Origin: Uliginosibacterium aquaticum
GTDB lineage: Bacteria > Pseudomonadota > Gammaproteobacteria > Burkholderiales > Rhodocyclaceae
DNA: 64,000 nt
Direction: 5' to 3'
Assembly (NCBI RefSeq): GCF_012972705.2
Contig: NZ_JABCSC020000002.1
Span: 124,001 to 188,000 of the forward strand
The translations under genes and the position numbers were made by a program. Shown in pieces: positions 17,465-29,311 of the stretch. The notes under the pieces are model-generated. The model was not told where the DNA came from and did not search any database. It worked only from the letters and a program-made list of their open reading frames with translations. Within the stretch, counting starts at the first letter, position 1. The number at the start of each line of letters is the position of its first letter.

Positions 17465-17525
17465 TTTGTGTGAAGCCTAAAGTTCAGCCCATCAAGTCAT
17501 CACCCCCAAACCTCAGGAGCGACAC

Positions 17526-18674
17526 ATGGACAACTTCACCTTCTTCAACCCGACCACCATCGATTTCGGCACCGACAAGGAACAACAGATCGGCCAGCAT
17601 CTGACTGATCACGGCATCAAGAAGGTGCTGCTCACTTACGGCAGCGAGCGCATCAAGCGTGATGGCCTGTTCGCCAAGGTGAGTAAAAGCCTCGCCGCGC
17701 AGGGCATCGCCTTCGTTGAGTTCGGCGGCATCGTCAGCAATCCGGTGATTTCCACGGTGCGCGAGGCGATTGCGCTGGCCCGAACCCATCAGGTCGAGGC
17801 CGTGCTCGCCGTGGGCGGCGGTTCGGTACTCGACAGCTCCAAGGCAATTGCCGCCGGCGTGCTGCATGACGGCGATGTGTGGGAACTCTTCACCCGCGAG
17901 GCTTCCATCACGGCTGCGCTGCCAATCTTCAGCGTGCTGACACTCGCCGCCACCGGCAGCGAGATGAACAATGGCGCGGTGGTGACCAACGAGGAGACCA
18001 AGGAGAAGTTCGCCATCGGCTCGCCGCACACCTTCCCCAAGGTGTCGATCGTCAATCCGGCGCTGATGCAGACCGTATCGCGCGACTACCTCGTGTATTC
18101 CGCCGCCGACATCATCGCCCACTCGATCGAGGGCTACTTCACCGCCGAGGTGCAACCGCGTTTCCAGTCACGTTTGGTCGAAGCGGTCATCAAGACGGTG
18201 ATCGAAACCACCGAGACCCTGCTGGCTGATCCTGCTGATTACGATGCCCGCGCCCAGTTTGCCTGGGCCTCCACGCAAGCGCTCAACGGTCTGACCTATG
18301 CCGGCACGGCCGGCTTCAGCTACCCGAACCACATGATCGAGCACTCGCTCTCGGCGCTCTTTAACGTGCCGCACGGCGCGGGCCTGTCGGTGATTATGCC
18401 GGCCTGGATGAAGTGGTATCACAGCCGCAATCCGGAGCAGTTCCAGCGTTTCGCCACGGAAATCTTCGGACTGGAAACCGCCGAGCAAGGCATCGCCGCG
18501 CTGGAGAAATGGTTCGACAAGATCGGCACGCCGACCCGCCTGTCGCAACTGGGCATCACCGAGGCCGACCTACCCGCAACGATTGAAAACGTGCTCGGTA
18601 ATGCCAAGTGGTTCGGCATCGCCGAGATCTACACCCACGATGTGGTGAGCAGCATTCTCAAGAGCGCCCTGTAA
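17526..18674 (+). CDS. Iron-containing alcohol dehydrogenase (YqhD/BdhA-like)
   Basis: A 382-aa group III alcohol dehydrogenase. The N-terminal dinucleotide domain has [12 protein letters not shown], and the helical C-terminal domain carries the metal ligands: an Asp and His in [13 protein letters not shown], a His in HMIEHSLSA and a His in VPHGAGLS. The overall pattern, including [12 protein letters not shown], is closest to NADPH-dependent YqhD/butanol dehydrogenases that reduce aldehydes. CAGGAG precedes the ATG at good spacing. It diverges from a LysR gene and leads an accessory run of oxidoreductases. A hairpin follows the stop. Confidence 0.9.
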   Translation: MDNFTFFNPTTIDFGTDKEQQIGQHLTDHGIKKVLLTYGSERIKRDGLFAKVSKSLAAQGIAFVEFGGIVSNPVISTVREAIALARTHQVEAVLAVGGGSVLDSSKAIAAGVLHDGDVWELFTREASITAALPIFSVLTLAATGSEMNNGAVVTNEETKEKFAIGSPHTFPKVSIVNPALMQTVSRDYLVYSAADIIAHSIEGYFTAEVQPRFQSRLVEAVIKTVIETTETLLADPADYDARAQFAWASTQALNGLTYAGTAGFSYPNHMIEHSLSALFNVPHGAGLSVIMPAWMKWYHSRNPEQFQRFATEIFGLETAEQGIAALEKWFDKIGTPTRLSQLGITEADLPATIENVLGNAKWFGIAEIYTHDVVSSILKSAL

Positions 18675-18684
18675 GCCCCCCGGC

Positions 18685-18715
18685 ATCAGACGGTCAGCTC
18701 AAGCGACCGTCTGAT
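18685..18715 (+). terminator. Hairpin after the alcohol dehydrogenase gene
   Basis: An 11-bp perfect stem (ATCAGACGGTC / GACCGTCTGAT) with a 9-nt loop lies just after the stop and is followed by TTTACT. It is a plausible but weak intrinsic terminator before the cupin gene. Confidence 0.55.
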
Positions 18716-18751
18716 TTACTCGACCATGAGCCGGATCGAAAGGAAACCCTC

Positions 18752-19162
18752 ATGCATATCACGCGCAGCGGATCGCAGCCCTCCACGCAGGGCCCTGCCG
18801 ACTGTTTCACCGGCGCAGTGCGCGTCGACTACCTCTTCCTGCCCGAAGCGCCGGCGCGCACATCCGGCGCCAGCGTGACTTTCGAGCCCGGAGCACGCAC
18901 AGCCTGGCATGCCCATCCGCTCGGCCAGACCCTGATCGTGACCGCAGGCTGTGGCCAGGTTCAGCTGTGGGGCGGGCCGGTGCAGGCAATCCACCCCGGC
19001 GATGTGGTGTCGATTGCGCCGGGCGAAAAGCATTGGCATGGCGCGAGCGCCACTACCGCGATGACGCATATCGCGATTCAGGAACAGCTCGACGGCAGCG
19101 CGGCGGACTGGCAGGAGCAGGTCAGCGATGCGCAGTATCTGGCCGGGCGAGCCAAAGAATGA
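18752..19162 (+). CDS. Cupin domain protein
   Basis: A 136-aa single-domain cupin. Motif 1 is [17 protein letters not shown] with metal-binding His residues, and motif 2 is [18 protein letters not shown]. It matches the small cupins annotated as (R)-mandelonitrile lyase-like or carboxymuconolactone-decarboxylase-associated. The ATG follows AAAGGAAA. Its stop overlaps the start of the MFS transporter (ATGA). It closely resembles the N-terminal domain of the protein at 23544, sharing WHGA and the C-terminal [16 protein letters not shown], so the two are paralogs within this cluster. Confidence 0.85.
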   Translation: MHITRSGSQPSTQGPADCFTGAVRVDYLFLPEAPARTSGASVTFEPGARTAWHAHPLGQTLIVTAGCGQVQLWGGPVQAIHPGDVVSIAPGEKHWHGASATTAMTHIAIQEQLDGSAADWQEQVSDAQYLAGRAKE

Positions 19163-20550
19163 AGCGCGTCACTCACCCGGGCATGGTGCTCGCCATCATC
19201 ATGGCCAGCTACCTGATGATCGTGATCGACATCTCGATCGTGCTCACCGGCCTGCCGCGCATCCAGAGCTCGCTGGGCTTCACGCCGGCCAGCCTCTCCT
19301 GGGTGCAGAACGCCTACACCCTGGCCTTCGGCGGCTTCCTGCTGCTGGGCGCACGGGCGGGCGACATCCTCGGCCGCCGGCACATGTTCATTGCCGGTCT
19401 GGCCATTTTCACGCTGGCTTCGGTGGCCATCGGCGCGGCGACTTCGCCGGTCTGGATGCTGACATTCCGCGCCGTGCAGGGCTTTGGTGCGGCCGTGCTG
19501 GCACCTTCCACGCTGGCGCTGATTTCAGTCTATTTCCCCGAAGGTCATGAGCGCACCCGGGCACTCTCCTGGTATGCCGCTGCTGCAGGCATGGGGGCCA
19601 CGGTTGGGTTGGTGCTGGGCGGCTTGCTGGCCGACCTGATTTCCTGGCGTGCCGGCTTCTTCATCAACCTGCCGATCGGCCTGCTGCTGATCCTGGGGAG
19701 CCTGCGCTACATCGAGGAAACGCCGCGCCATGCCGGCCAGTTCGATCTGGCGGGCGCAATCAGCTCCACGCTGGGCATGAGCGCACTGGTCTTCGGCATC
19801 GTCGAGGCCGCCGAAGTCGGCTGGCATTCGCCCTGGTCTCACTCTGCGATGGCTGTCGGTGTGCTGCTGCTGACGTTTTTCCTGTGGGTGCAAAGCGGGG
19901 CCAGCCAGCCGGTGCTGCCGCTGCGCCTGTTTGCCGACCGCAGCCGCAACGCGGCCTACGCGGCGCGCCTGCTGTTCTTGGCCGGCATGGTGGGTTTCTG
20001 GTTCTTCACCGCGCAATACCTGCAGCGCGTGCTGGGTTTCAGTCCGATGCTGGCCGGCTTGGCCTTTGTGCCGGTGACGATTCCGCAGCTGTTCTCCTCG
20101 TTTTCCGTGCCGCGTCTGATGCGTCGCTTCGGGCCGCGCAGCGTGTTGCTCACCGGTCTGGCCTTGTGTGTGCTGGGGCTGATCTGGCAGGGGCTTGCCG
20201 CGCCACAGCTTTCCTACCTTGCCGGCCTGCTTCTGCCGATGATCCTGATCGGCCTGGGGCAAGGCTGGGTGCTGGCGCCGCTCACCATGGCCGGCGTGGC
20301 CGGGGTGGAAGCGCGTGATGCCGGCGCCGCTTCCGGCCTCGTGAACGTGGCCCACCAGTTTGGCGGTTCATTGGGGCTGGCGGTGCTGGTGGTGGTCTTC
20401 GCCAGTGGCGGCCAGATCAGTCAAGACGCGGCCGATCTGGCCCAACGCACTGGCCGCACGCTGGAAGTGAGCGCGCTGCTGGTCTTCCTGAGCCTGCTGA
20501 TCTCGGCCCGTTTTCTCTTTGCGCGCGCGCCGCAAGTTCATACCAAATAA
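19159..20550 (+). CDS. MFS transporter, DHA2 (EmrB/QacA-like) family
   Basis: A 463-aa polytopic membrane protein. Helix 1 begins [28 protein letters not shown], which is characteristic of the DHA2 drug:proton antiporters. Motif A follows ([14 protein letters not shown]) and motif C-like glycines occur in [19 protein letters not shown]. Fourteen helices are expected. The ATG at 19159 overlaps the cupin stop; longer in-frame extensions run inside the cupin gene and are rejected. It probably exports an organic compound linked to the enzymes around it, which is inference from context. Confidence 0.88.
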   Translation: MKRVTHPGMVLAIIMASYLMIVIDISIVLTGLPRIQSSLGFTPASLSWVQNAYTLAFGGFLLLGARAGDILGRRHMFIAGLAIFTLASVAIGAATSPVWMLTFRAVQGFGAAVLAPSTLALISVYFPEGHERTRALSWYAAAAGMGATVGLVLGGLLADLISWRAGFFINLPIGLLLILGSLRYIEETPRHAGQFDLAGAISSTLGMSALVFGIVEAAEVGWHSPWSHSAMAVGVLLLTFFLWVQSGASQPVLPLRLFADRSRNAAYAARLLFLAGMVGFWFFTAQYLQRVLGFSPMLAGLAFVPVTIPQLFSSFSVPRLMRRFGPRSVLLTGLALCVLGLIWQGLAAPQLSYLAGLLLPMILIGLGQGWVLAPLTMAGVAGVEARDAGAASGLVNVAHQFGGSLGLAVLVVVFASGGQISQDAADLAQRTGRTLEVSALLVFLSLLISARFLFARAPQVHTK

Positions 20551-20572
20551 CAAATTCATTCAGGAGCTGGAA

Positions 20573-21241
20573 ATGACAGATTCAAGCCACATCAAAGCAC
20601 GGCGCGTAGCCATCGCAGGCGCCTCCGGGCTGGTCGGGCAACACATCCTGCAAACGCTGCTGGCAGATGAAACAGTCAGCGAAGTGCATGCACTGGGCCG
20701 ACGGGGCCTGGCCATCAAACACCCGAAGCTGATTGTGCATCGGGTCGATTTCAAAGCCCTGCCCCCTCTTCCGCCAGTGGACGAGGTCTATCTGGCGCTC
20801 GGCACCACGATCGGGGATGCAGGCAGTCAGGCCGCCTTCCGCGCGGTGGATTTCGACGCCAACCTGAGCGTCGCGCACGCAGCCCTTGCGGCAGGCGCCC
20901 GGCGTATCGCCCTGGTCAGCGCCGCAGGCGCAAACGCCGGCTCACGCGTGTTCTACAACCGCGTGAAAGGCGAGCTTGAAGACGTGCTGGCTGAACTCGA
21001 AACCGATGCGCTGCTGATCGCCCGCCCTTCGCTGCTGCTGGGTGATCGAGCAGCTTTGGGGCAGAGACCTCGCGCCGCCGAGAAAGTGACTGCAGCGCTG
21101 TTCAAACTGCTCGGGCGCGCGATCCCGCTCGGCCTGCGTCCTGTTACGGCGCAGCGCGTTGCTCAGGCGCTGACTTCAGGCCTGCCCACCGCGCGAGGCA
21201 GATCCGTGCTGAGCTCCGCGCAGATCCAGACGGGAGCCTGA
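20573..21241 (+). CDS. NAD(P)-binding atypical SDR-like protein
   Basis: A 222-aa protein with an N-terminal Rossmann motif (VAIAGASGLVGQHIL) and the NAD(P)H-binding-family layout of small atypical short-chain dehydrogenases, including LVSAAGANAGSRVFYNRVKGELE where a Tyr and Lys fall in catalytic-like positions. It resembles YwnB/HTATIP2-like oxidoreductases. CAGGAG lies about 8 nt before the ATG at 20573. It is followed one base later by the metallo-beta-lactamase-fold gene. The substrate is unknown. Cytoplasmic location is expected. Confidence 0.8.
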   Translation: MTDSSHIKARRVAIAGASGLVGQHILQTLLADETVSEVHALGRRGLAIKHPKLIVHRVDFKALPPLPPVDEVYLALGTTIGDAGSQAAFRAVDFDANLSVAHAALAAGARRIALVSAAGANAGSRVFYNRVKGELEDVLAELETDALLIARPSLLLGDRAALGQRPRAAEKVTAALFKLLGRAIPLGLRPVTAQRVAQALTSGLPTARGRSVLSSAQIQTGA

Positions 21242-21242
21242 G

Positions 21243-22415
21243 ATGCCGCACTTACGCCTCAAGCCTCGCTGGCTACTCCTGCCTTTACTACTTGGAACAA
21301 GCATCATGGCCTACTCGTCGATCTTTGAAGCCGCACCGGACATCCAGCGCGAGCAGCCGAGCGCCAGTCACTATGCCAACGGCCAGTTCCACAACCTCAC
21401 CCAGGAGCGAGGCCTTAATTCCGCCGGCAGTCTGAAAGGGATCTGGCGCTACCTGACCGAAAAATCGCCCGAAGCGAGCCCCGGTGCAACGCTGGAAGTC
21501 CTGCCCCTGAGCCCCGCTGATCTGCAACAGGCTCCGGACCAGAGTCTGTGGCGCCTGGGGCATTCCACCGTCCTGCTCAAACTGGAAGGCAAGTTCTGGC
21601 TGACGGACCCGGTCTTCGCCGAGCGCGCCTCGCCTTTCTCCTTTGCCGGGCCAAAGCGCTTTCACGCAGCTCCTATCGCCCGCGAAGATCTGCCTCCCAT
21701 CGAAGCCGTCATCCTCTCGCACGACCACTACGACCATCTTGACCAGGCAAGCATCCTCGCCATCGCAGACAAGGTGGGCATGTTTGTCACGCCGCTGGGC
21801 GTTGGCGAGCGTCTGATCGGCTGGGGAATTCCGGCCACAAAGATCCAGCAACTCGACTGGTGGGAGGAAACGCAGGTCGGCGCCTTACGCCTGATCGCCA
21901 CCCCCGCACAGCATTTCTCTGGCCGCAGCCTGACTGACCGCAACCGCACTCTGTGGGCCTCCTGGGTGTTGATCGCGCCACACAGCCGCGTGTTCTTCAG
22001 CGGCGACAGCGGCTACTTCCCCGGCTTCCGGGAGATCGGCGACAGGTTCGGCCCTTTCGATCTCACGCTGATTGAAAACAGGGCCTACAACGAGGCCTGG
22101 GCCGATGTGCACATGCAGCCCGAACAAAGCCTTCAGGCGCACATTGATTTGAAGGGCCAGCGACTGGTGCCGATTCACAACGGGACATTTGATCTTGCCC
22201 TGCACGCCTGGACCGAGCCACTGGAGCGCATCACCGCGCTGGCCGAACAAGGCAGCGTGGCCCTGAGCACGCCACGATTCGGCGAACGGCTGGATATCCA
22301 CGCCGGCAACAGCACACATGCATGGTGGCGCCAGCAGCCGGAGGACAAAGCTGCGCAAGCTCAGCCGCGCCCCCGGAACCCGAAAGTGGCACTGATCGCA
22401 GCTTCCGCGTCCTGA
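21243..22415 (+). CDS. MBL-fold metallohydrolase (NAPE-PLD-like)
   Basis: A 390-aa metallo-beta-lactamase-fold protein. The metal motif HxHxDH appears as LSHDHYDHLD near residue 162, with later ligands in TPAQHFSGR and FSGDSGYF. The arrangement GHSTVLLKLEGKFWLTDPVF plus GPKRFH before the motif is characteristic of the YP_/RomA-UlaG-type branch related to N-acyl-phosphatidylethanolamine phospholipase D. A hydrophobic N-terminal segment (LLLPLLLGTSIMAYSS) suggests membrane anchoring or export. It starts 1 bp after the previous stop, so the two genes are in one operon. The natural substrate is unknown. Confidence 0.85.
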   Translation: MPHLRLKPRWLLLPLLLGTSIMAYSSIFEAAPDIQREQPSASHYANGQFHNLTQERGLNSAGSLKGIWRYLTEKSPEASPGATLEVLPLSPADLQQAPDQSLWRLGHSTVLLKLEGKFWLTDPVFAERASPFSFAGPKRFHAAPIAREDLPPIEAVILSHDHYDHLDQASILAIADKVGMFVTPLGVGERLIGWGIPATKIQQLDWWEETQVGALRLIATPAQHFSGRSLTDRNRTLWASWVLIAPHSRVFFSGDSGYFPGFREIGDRFGPFDLTLIENRAYNEAWADVHMQPEQSLQAHIDLKGQRLVPIHNGTFDLALHAWTEPLERITALAEQGSVALSTPRFGERLDIHAGNSTHAWWRQQPEDKAAQAQPRPRNPKVALIAASAS

Positions 22416-22466
22416 AGTCCTGAAGCCCTCCCCTTACCGGCGGATACGCAGTGCCTGTCCGCCGGA

Positions 22467-23375
22467 TCACCCCGCGACCGATTTACCCGCCCACTCCCGT
22501 ACGGCTTGAGTAAACAGCCTGAGCGCAGCCGGCGGATGACGATTGGCCGGGTAATACAGGCTCAGACCGGGTAGCGTCGGGCTCCATTCGGGCAGCAGGT
22601 GAATCAGGCGGCCGACCGCGACATGCTCGGTCACCAGATATTCCGGCACCCAGGCGACGCCGATTCCGGCCAGGGCTGCATCGGTCATCAGATTGGTATT
22701 GCCCAGGGTCATCGGTCCATCGACGTCGAGTGTCGTACTGACCGCGCCGTGCGCCAGATCCCAGTGATACAGCGCGCCGCTGGAAAAGCGAAAGCGCAGA
22801 CAGCGATGGCGTTTGAGGTCTTCCGGCGTACGCGGCAACTCATGCTGCGCAAGATAGGCGGGGGACGCCACCGCGACGAATTTCCAGTCGGGCCCGAACT
22901 TGACGGCAATCATGTCGCGCGGCACATCCTGAAACACGCGAATGCCAGCATCAAAGCCATCGGCCACGATATCCACGAAGCGGGTATCGACGACAAACTC
23001 CACATGAATATCGGGATAAGCCGCCAGAAAAGCTGGCAGCACATTCCTGATCAAGATTCGCGCCCCCGCCTCCGCGCTGCTGATCCGGATCGAACCGGAG
23101 GGGCGGTCACGCGCAGAGGCCATCTCGTTGACCGCGTCCTGGATGTCTCCCAGTGCGGGCGCCACGCGGCGCAGGAACTGCTCGCCCGCCTCGGTCAGCG
23201 CCACCGAGCGGGTGGTGCGGTTAAAGAGGCGCGTATTGAGGCTCTCTTCGAGGTTTTTCACCGTGTGGCTGAGTGCCGAGGGCGACACGCCCAGAATCCG
23301 CGCGGCCGCGCGAAAGCTGCGCTCCTCGGCGATGGTGATGAAGGCGGTGAGTTCAGAAAGGCCGGCGCGCAGCAT
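22467..23375 (-). CDS. LysR family transcriptional regulator
   Basis: A 302-aa LysR regulator with the HTH pattern AFITIAEERSFRAAARILGVSPSALSHTV and wing RLFNRTTRSVALTEAG, followed by an LTTR effector domain. The start at 23375 gives the usual N-terminus (MLRAGLSELTAF); the longer frame upstream has no support. It is transcribed divergently from the cupin/carboxymuconolactone decarboxylase gene and convergent with the MBL-fold gene. The natural reading is that it controls the run of five genes from 23544 to 28874. The effector is unknown. Confidence 0.88.
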   Translation of the reverse strand: MLRAGLSELTAFITIAEERSFRAAARILGVSPSALSHTVKNLEESLNTRLFNRTTRSVALTEAGEQFLRRVAPALGDIQDAVNEMASARDRPSGSIRISSAEAGARILIRNVLPAFLAAYPDIHVEFVVDTRFVDIVADGFDAGIRVFQDVPRDMIAVKFGPDWKFVAVASPAYLAQHELPRTPEDLKRHRCLRFRFSSGALYHWDLAHGAVSTTLDVDGPMTLGNTNLMTDAALAGIGVAWVPEYLVTEHVAVGRLIHLLPEWSPTLPGLSLYYPANRHPPAALRLFTQAVREWAGKSVAG

Positions 23376-23543
23376 AGATGAAAAATATTGAACAAGTCGT
23401 GCAACTTTACATCCATTGTTGATTTGCGTGCAGCAACCTAGGATCAATCCACGCCCTTGCCTCCCACGACCTCCTGATGATCAGGAGCCCTATGGAGAAC
23501 CGGCGGGAAGGATCACTGTGGCTTGAGGCCACGAGGAGATGAA

Positions 23544-24401
23544 ATGGATTCGAAGTTATTGCCGCGTTTGCTGGCTTCCGCGCTGACGGGCTTGCTGGCC
23601 TTGCCGGCCAGTGCGGCTGAAGCACAGGAGAAGGTCACTGCACTGTCGGTTCCGGTCACGGCCGAGGCCCAGCGCCCGGGCAGCATCGGCCCGGCCGAGC
23701 GCTTCACCGGTAAGGTCTCTGTCGCCCCGCTATTTGCAGCCGAGGGCACATCCCGTGTATCGGCGGCCCACGTTACGTTCGAGCCAGCAGCTCGCACCGC
23801 CTGGCATTCACATCCGGTCGGGCAGCATCTGCATGTGATTCGCGGCGCAGGCTATGTGCAGTTCTGGGGCGGCGAGCGCCGCAAGATCACTCAGGGCGAT
23901 GTGGTGTGGATTCCGCCCGGACAGAAGCACTGGCACGGCGCCACGCAGGAAGCCAGCATGACGCATCTGTCCGTGCAGGAGCATGAGGCCGGGGAAACCG
24001 CTGTCTGGATGGAAAAGGTCAGCGATGCACAGTACGGAATTGCTCCCGCCCCCACAACTCCGGCGGCGCCGCAGATCTCCCGAGCCCAGCAACTGATGGG
24101 CGCCACTGCGCCGAAGCTCGCCGAACTCACCGATCAGCTGCTGTATGCCGACATCTGGGAGCGCCCGGAATTGTCCAAGCGCGACCGCAGCCTGATTACC
24201 GTCAGCGCGCTGCTGGCGATGAATCGCTCGGACCAGCTGCGCTCCCATCTAGCCCTCGCTCAACTCAATGGCGTGAGCCGCACCGAGCTGTCCGAGCTGA
24301 TTACGCATCTGGCTTTCTATGCCGGCTGGCCGAGTGCCGTCTCGGCCACCTCGGTGGCCAAAGAAGTCTTCCAGAACACCCCGGCACCCGCCGCGCGCTA
24401 A
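23544..24401 (+). CDS. Exported cupin plus carboxymuconolactone decarboxylase-like protein
   Basis: A 285-aa two-domain protein. Residues 1-25 form a Sec signal peptide ending around ASAAEAQ. A cupin domain follows at about 45-150 (TAWHSHPVGQHLHVIRG, GDVVWIPPGQKHWHGA). The C-terminal part from about 180 is a carboxymuconolactone decarboxylase/AhpD-like domain (LTDQLLYADIWERPELSKRDRSLITVSALLA). The AhpD CxxC is absent, so a disulfide-reductase role is unlikely. GAGGAGAT lies before the ATG at 23544. It is the first gene of a run with two exported hydrolases and two aldo/keto reductases. Confidence 0.85.
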   Translation: MDSKLLPRLLASALTGLLALPASAAEAQEKVTALSVPVTAEAQRPGSIGPAERFTGKVSVAPLFAAEGTSRVSAAHVTFEPAARTAWHSHPVGQHLHVIRGAGYVQFWGGERRKITQGDVVWIPPGQKHWHGATQEASMTHLSVQEHEAGETAVWMEKVSDAQYGIAPAPTTPAAPQISRAQQLMGATAPKLAELTDQLLYADIWERPELSKRDRSLITVSALLAMNRSDQLRSHLALAQLNGVSRTELSELITHLAFYAGWPSAVSATSVAKEVFQNTPAPAAR

Positions 24402-24424
24402 TTTTCATTTCCCGGAGCATTCAC

Positions 24425-25480
24425 ATGAACCTCAATCTGATCAATGCCAGCATCGTGGCCGCTGTCGTCGGCGCATCGTCAGGTGCAGTCGTCGCTGCCG
24501 ACTACAAACAGAATCCCTTCACGCTGGCCTATGACGGAGCGATTTCCGTCAACGTGCCGGGAAAGGTGAATATCCACCCCGTCAGCTACAAACTCAACGG
24601 CCTCACGATTGCGGCCAATGTCTATACGCCCGCGAACTACGATCCCGCCAAAAAATACCCCACCCTGGTCGTCGCTCATCCCAATGGTGGAGTGAAGGAA
24701 CAGGTCGCCGGCTTGTATGCCCAGCGCATGGCTGAGCGTGGCTACATCACCATCGCCGCAGATGCCGCCTACCAGGGCGCCAGTGGAGGCGAGCCGCGCA
24801 ATGTGGACAAACCGTCCTACCGTATTGAAGACATCCACGGCATGGCCGATTTCATCAGTCAGTACGCAGGCGCCGACAGCGCACGTCTGGGGCTGCTGGG
24901 CTTATGCGGCGGAGGTGGCTACTCGCTGGCGGCTGCGCAAACCGACAAACGCTTCAAATCCATCGCCACGCTGAGCATGTTCAATTCGGGTCGGGTGCGC
25001 CGCAATGGCTACGTGGATTCAGCCCTGAACACGATCCAGACCCGTCTACAGCAGGCCTCGGCTGCACGCGCTCAGGAGGCGGCGGGCGGCCCCGTCCTGT
25101 ACTCGGGCGACGCCAATCTGAGCGACGAGCAGATCGCCAAATTGCCGTTTGATCTGTATCGCCAAGGGTACGAGTACTACTGGAAAACGCACGCCCATCC
25201 GAACTCGACCTTCAAGTACACCACCAGCAGCCTGCTGGACTTGATGCGCTGGGATGCGACCAGCCAGATCGGGCTGATCGACAAGCCCCTGCTGCTGATT
25301 GCCGGCAGCAAGGCCGACAGCCTGTACATGAGCGAGGAAGCTTTCGCCAAGGCCACCGGCACACATGACAAGGAGCTGTTCAAGATCGAAGGCGCCACCC
25401 ATATCGAGACCTACTGGGTGCCGAAATACGTGGATCAGACGGTGAACAAGCTCGGTCAGTTCTTTGCCAAGACACTCTGA
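24425..25480 (+). CDS. Exported alpha/beta hydrolase with apparent Cys nucleophile
   Basis: A 351-aa alpha/beta hydrolase. An N-terminal signal peptide ends near AVVAADY. The nucleophile elbow reads GLLGLCGGGGYS, placing Cys161 where most family members have Ser; dienelactone hydrolases likewise use Cys. A catalytic Asp is likely in IAGSKADSLY and the His in GATHIETYW. The sequence resembles the YcjY-type hydrolases. It lies 23 bp after the cupin-CMD gene and 53 bp before the Tat aldo/keto reductase, so it is probably cotranscribed. Substrate is unknown. Confidence 0.82.
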   Translation: MNLNLINASIVAAVVGASSGAVVAADYKQNPFTLAYDGAISVNVPGKVNIHPVSYKLNGLTIAANVYTPANYDPAKKYPTLVVAHPNGGVKEQVAGLYAQRMAERGYITIAADAAYQGASGGEPRNVDKPSYRIEDIHGMADFISQYAGADSARLGLLGLCGGGGYSLAAAQTDKRFKSIATLSMFNSGRVRRNGYVDSALNTIQTRLQQASAARAQEAAGGPVLYSGDANLSDEQIAKLPFDLYRQGYEYYWKTHAHPNSTFKYTTSSLLDLMRWDATSQIGLIDKPLLLIAGSKADSLYMSEEAFAKATGTHDKELFKIEGATHIETYWVPKYVDQTVNKLGQFFAKTL

Positions 25481-25530
25481 TCGCATTGCTGACACCCGCC
25501 AACACCAGGCCGTATGAAACGGAGGAGTGA

Positions 25531-26688
<1,158 letters not shown>

Positions 26689-26759
26689 GGCCCTGTCACT
26701 TCAGCCGCTTGCCTGTCTATTTTCAGCCTTGAATCGGCCTTCAAGAGCAAAGGAACAAG

Positions 26760-27851
26760 ATGAATATCCAATACAAAAGTGCTCGCGTGCTCGCCATGCT
26801 CGCATTCGCCTCGATCCTCGCGTCGCCGCTGGCCCTCGCAGGTCCGATCAAATCGGCAAAGCCCCTCATGATTCAAGAACAGGGCAGTTTTGCGGTAGGA
26901 GGCACGGTCATCCAGAGCACGGGCGTTTTTGATACCACCAACCTCTCTTCGGGTGGCCAGACGCTGCACGGCGATCACGCCCGGGTTTTCTATCAGGTGC
27001 CGGTAAAGGCCAGGAAACTGCCCCTGGTGATGTGGCATGGCTTCGGCCAGTTCTCCAAGACCTGGGAGACAACTGCAGACGGTCGTGAGGGTTACCAGAA
27101 CATCTTCCTGCGGCGACAATTCGCCACCTATCTGATTGACCAGCCACGACGTGGTGCGGCCGGACGCGGCACGCAGAGCGGCCGCGTCGAGGCCATGCCA
27201 GACGAGCAACGCTGGTTCAACACGTTTCGGGTCGGCGTGTGGCCGGACTATTTCCCTGGCGTGCAGTTCTCCCGCTCCAAAGACGCACTGGATCAGTATT
27301 TCCGCGCTATGACGCCAGATACCGGCCCGATTGATGTTCAGGTGACCAGTGATGCCGTCTCGGCCTTGTTCGACAAGATCGGACCGGGCATTCTGGTCAC
27401 CCATTCGCACAGCGGTGGCATGGGCTGGCTCGCTGCCATGAAGAATCCGCAGATCCGCGCCATCGTTTCCTACGAGCCCGGAAGCGGCTTTGTGTTTCCG
27501 CAGAACGAGCTTCCCCCTGCCATGGCGAGCTCCGCCGGCGCTTTGGAAGCCGTTGCAATCCCTCCGGCCGAGTTCCTCAATCTCACCAAGATTCCCATCG
27601 TCATCTACTACGGGGACTTCATTCCGACAGAGCCCAGCGCCAACCCCGGCCAAGATGGCTGGCGTGTGCGGCTCGCGATGGCTCGTTTGTGGGCGGACGC
27701 CATCAATCGCCATGGCGGTAATGCTTCGGTGGTGCATTTGCCGGAGATCGGTATCAAGGGCAATACCCATTTCCCGTTCTCCGACCTGAACAACCTGCAG
27801 ATTGCCGATCTGATGTCGGACTTCCTGCACAAGCACCAGCTGGACCACTGA
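26760..27851 (+). CDS. Exported alpha/beta hydrolase (esterase-like)
   Basis: A 363-aa secreted alpha/beta hydrolase. The signal peptide ends at SPLALAG near residue 27. The oxyanion region is VMWHGFGQFSKTWE and the nucleophile elbow VTHSHSGGMGW carries the catalytic Ser. A late GNTHFPFSD probably supplies the His. It resembles the secreted esterases found next to aldo/keto reductases in proteobacteria; function is unassigned. It lies between the two aldo/keto reductase paralogs in the same direction, 71 bp after the first, and is part of the presumed LysR-controlled operon. Confidence 0.82.
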   Translation: MNIQYKSARVLAMLAFASILASPLALAGPIKSAKPLMIQEQGSFAVGGTVIQSTGVFDTTNLSSGGQTLHGDHARVFYQVPVKARKLPLVMWHGFGQFSKTWETTADGREGYQNIFLRRQFATYLIDQPRRGAAGRGTQSGRVEAMPDEQRWFNTFRVGVWPDYFPGVQFSRSKDALDQYFRAMTPDTGPIDVQVTSDAVSALFDKIGPGILVTHSHSGGMGWLAAMKNPQIRAIVSYEPGSGFVFPQNELPPAMASSAGALEAVAIPPAEFLNLTKIPIVIYYGDFIPTEPSANPGQDGWRVRLAMARLWADAINRHGGNASVVHLPEIGIKGNTHFPFSDLNNLQIADLMSDFLHKHQLDH

Positions 27852-28874
<1,023 letters not shown>

Positions 28875-29311
28875 CCAATCATGTAACTTGCCCCTGAAGA
28901 ATGGAGCAAGGGCCTGAATGTCTCACATCATTGCGAGGAGCGGTCTTGGGGCGCACAACGCTTCGCCAAGCACCGTCTTACACAGCACGCCGCGTCAGTT
29001 AGGCATTGTCTTCCAGCCAACACGAGCTAAGCTTGGAGTGCGTTTCAAGCCTTTGCAGCTTTGCTTGGAACGATGCAAGGCAAGAGACAGGAGGCTTTAT
29101 GGTTCTTAGTCCGCCGCAGTCAGTGGCGAGAGTTCAGTAAAAGTCTGACGGCAGACCGCCGAATACCCGGGCCGTGAGTGCCTTGGTCAAAGACCTGCGA
29201 AGCCCAAGCCCGAAACGCTTGGGCTTCATATTTTGGTGCCGATAGGGTTTGACGCGGCTGCAGCAGCTGACTCTCTCCGTCGATGCAAATCCGGATCGCG
29301 TCGCACGGCGT
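28875..29311. other. Intergenic region between convergent genes with a strong hairpin
   Basis: No protein gene is recognised. Bases 29199-29227 form a perfect 11-bp hairpin (GAAGCCCAAGC / GCTTGGGCTTC) followed on the plus strand by ATATTTTG. The 200 bp before it contain several smaller dyads (GGCAGACCGCC). It may simply serve as the terminator for the flanking convergent genes, or end a short plus-strand RNA. Confidence 0.4.
29199..29227 (+). terminator. Intrinsic terminator-like hairpin
   Basis: An 11-bp perfect stem with a 7-nt loop and a short T-rich tail (ATATTTT) on the plus strand. It lies about 325 nt after the aldo/keto reductase stop and 85 nt beyond the nfeD-like stop on the other strand. 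Confidence 0.6.
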
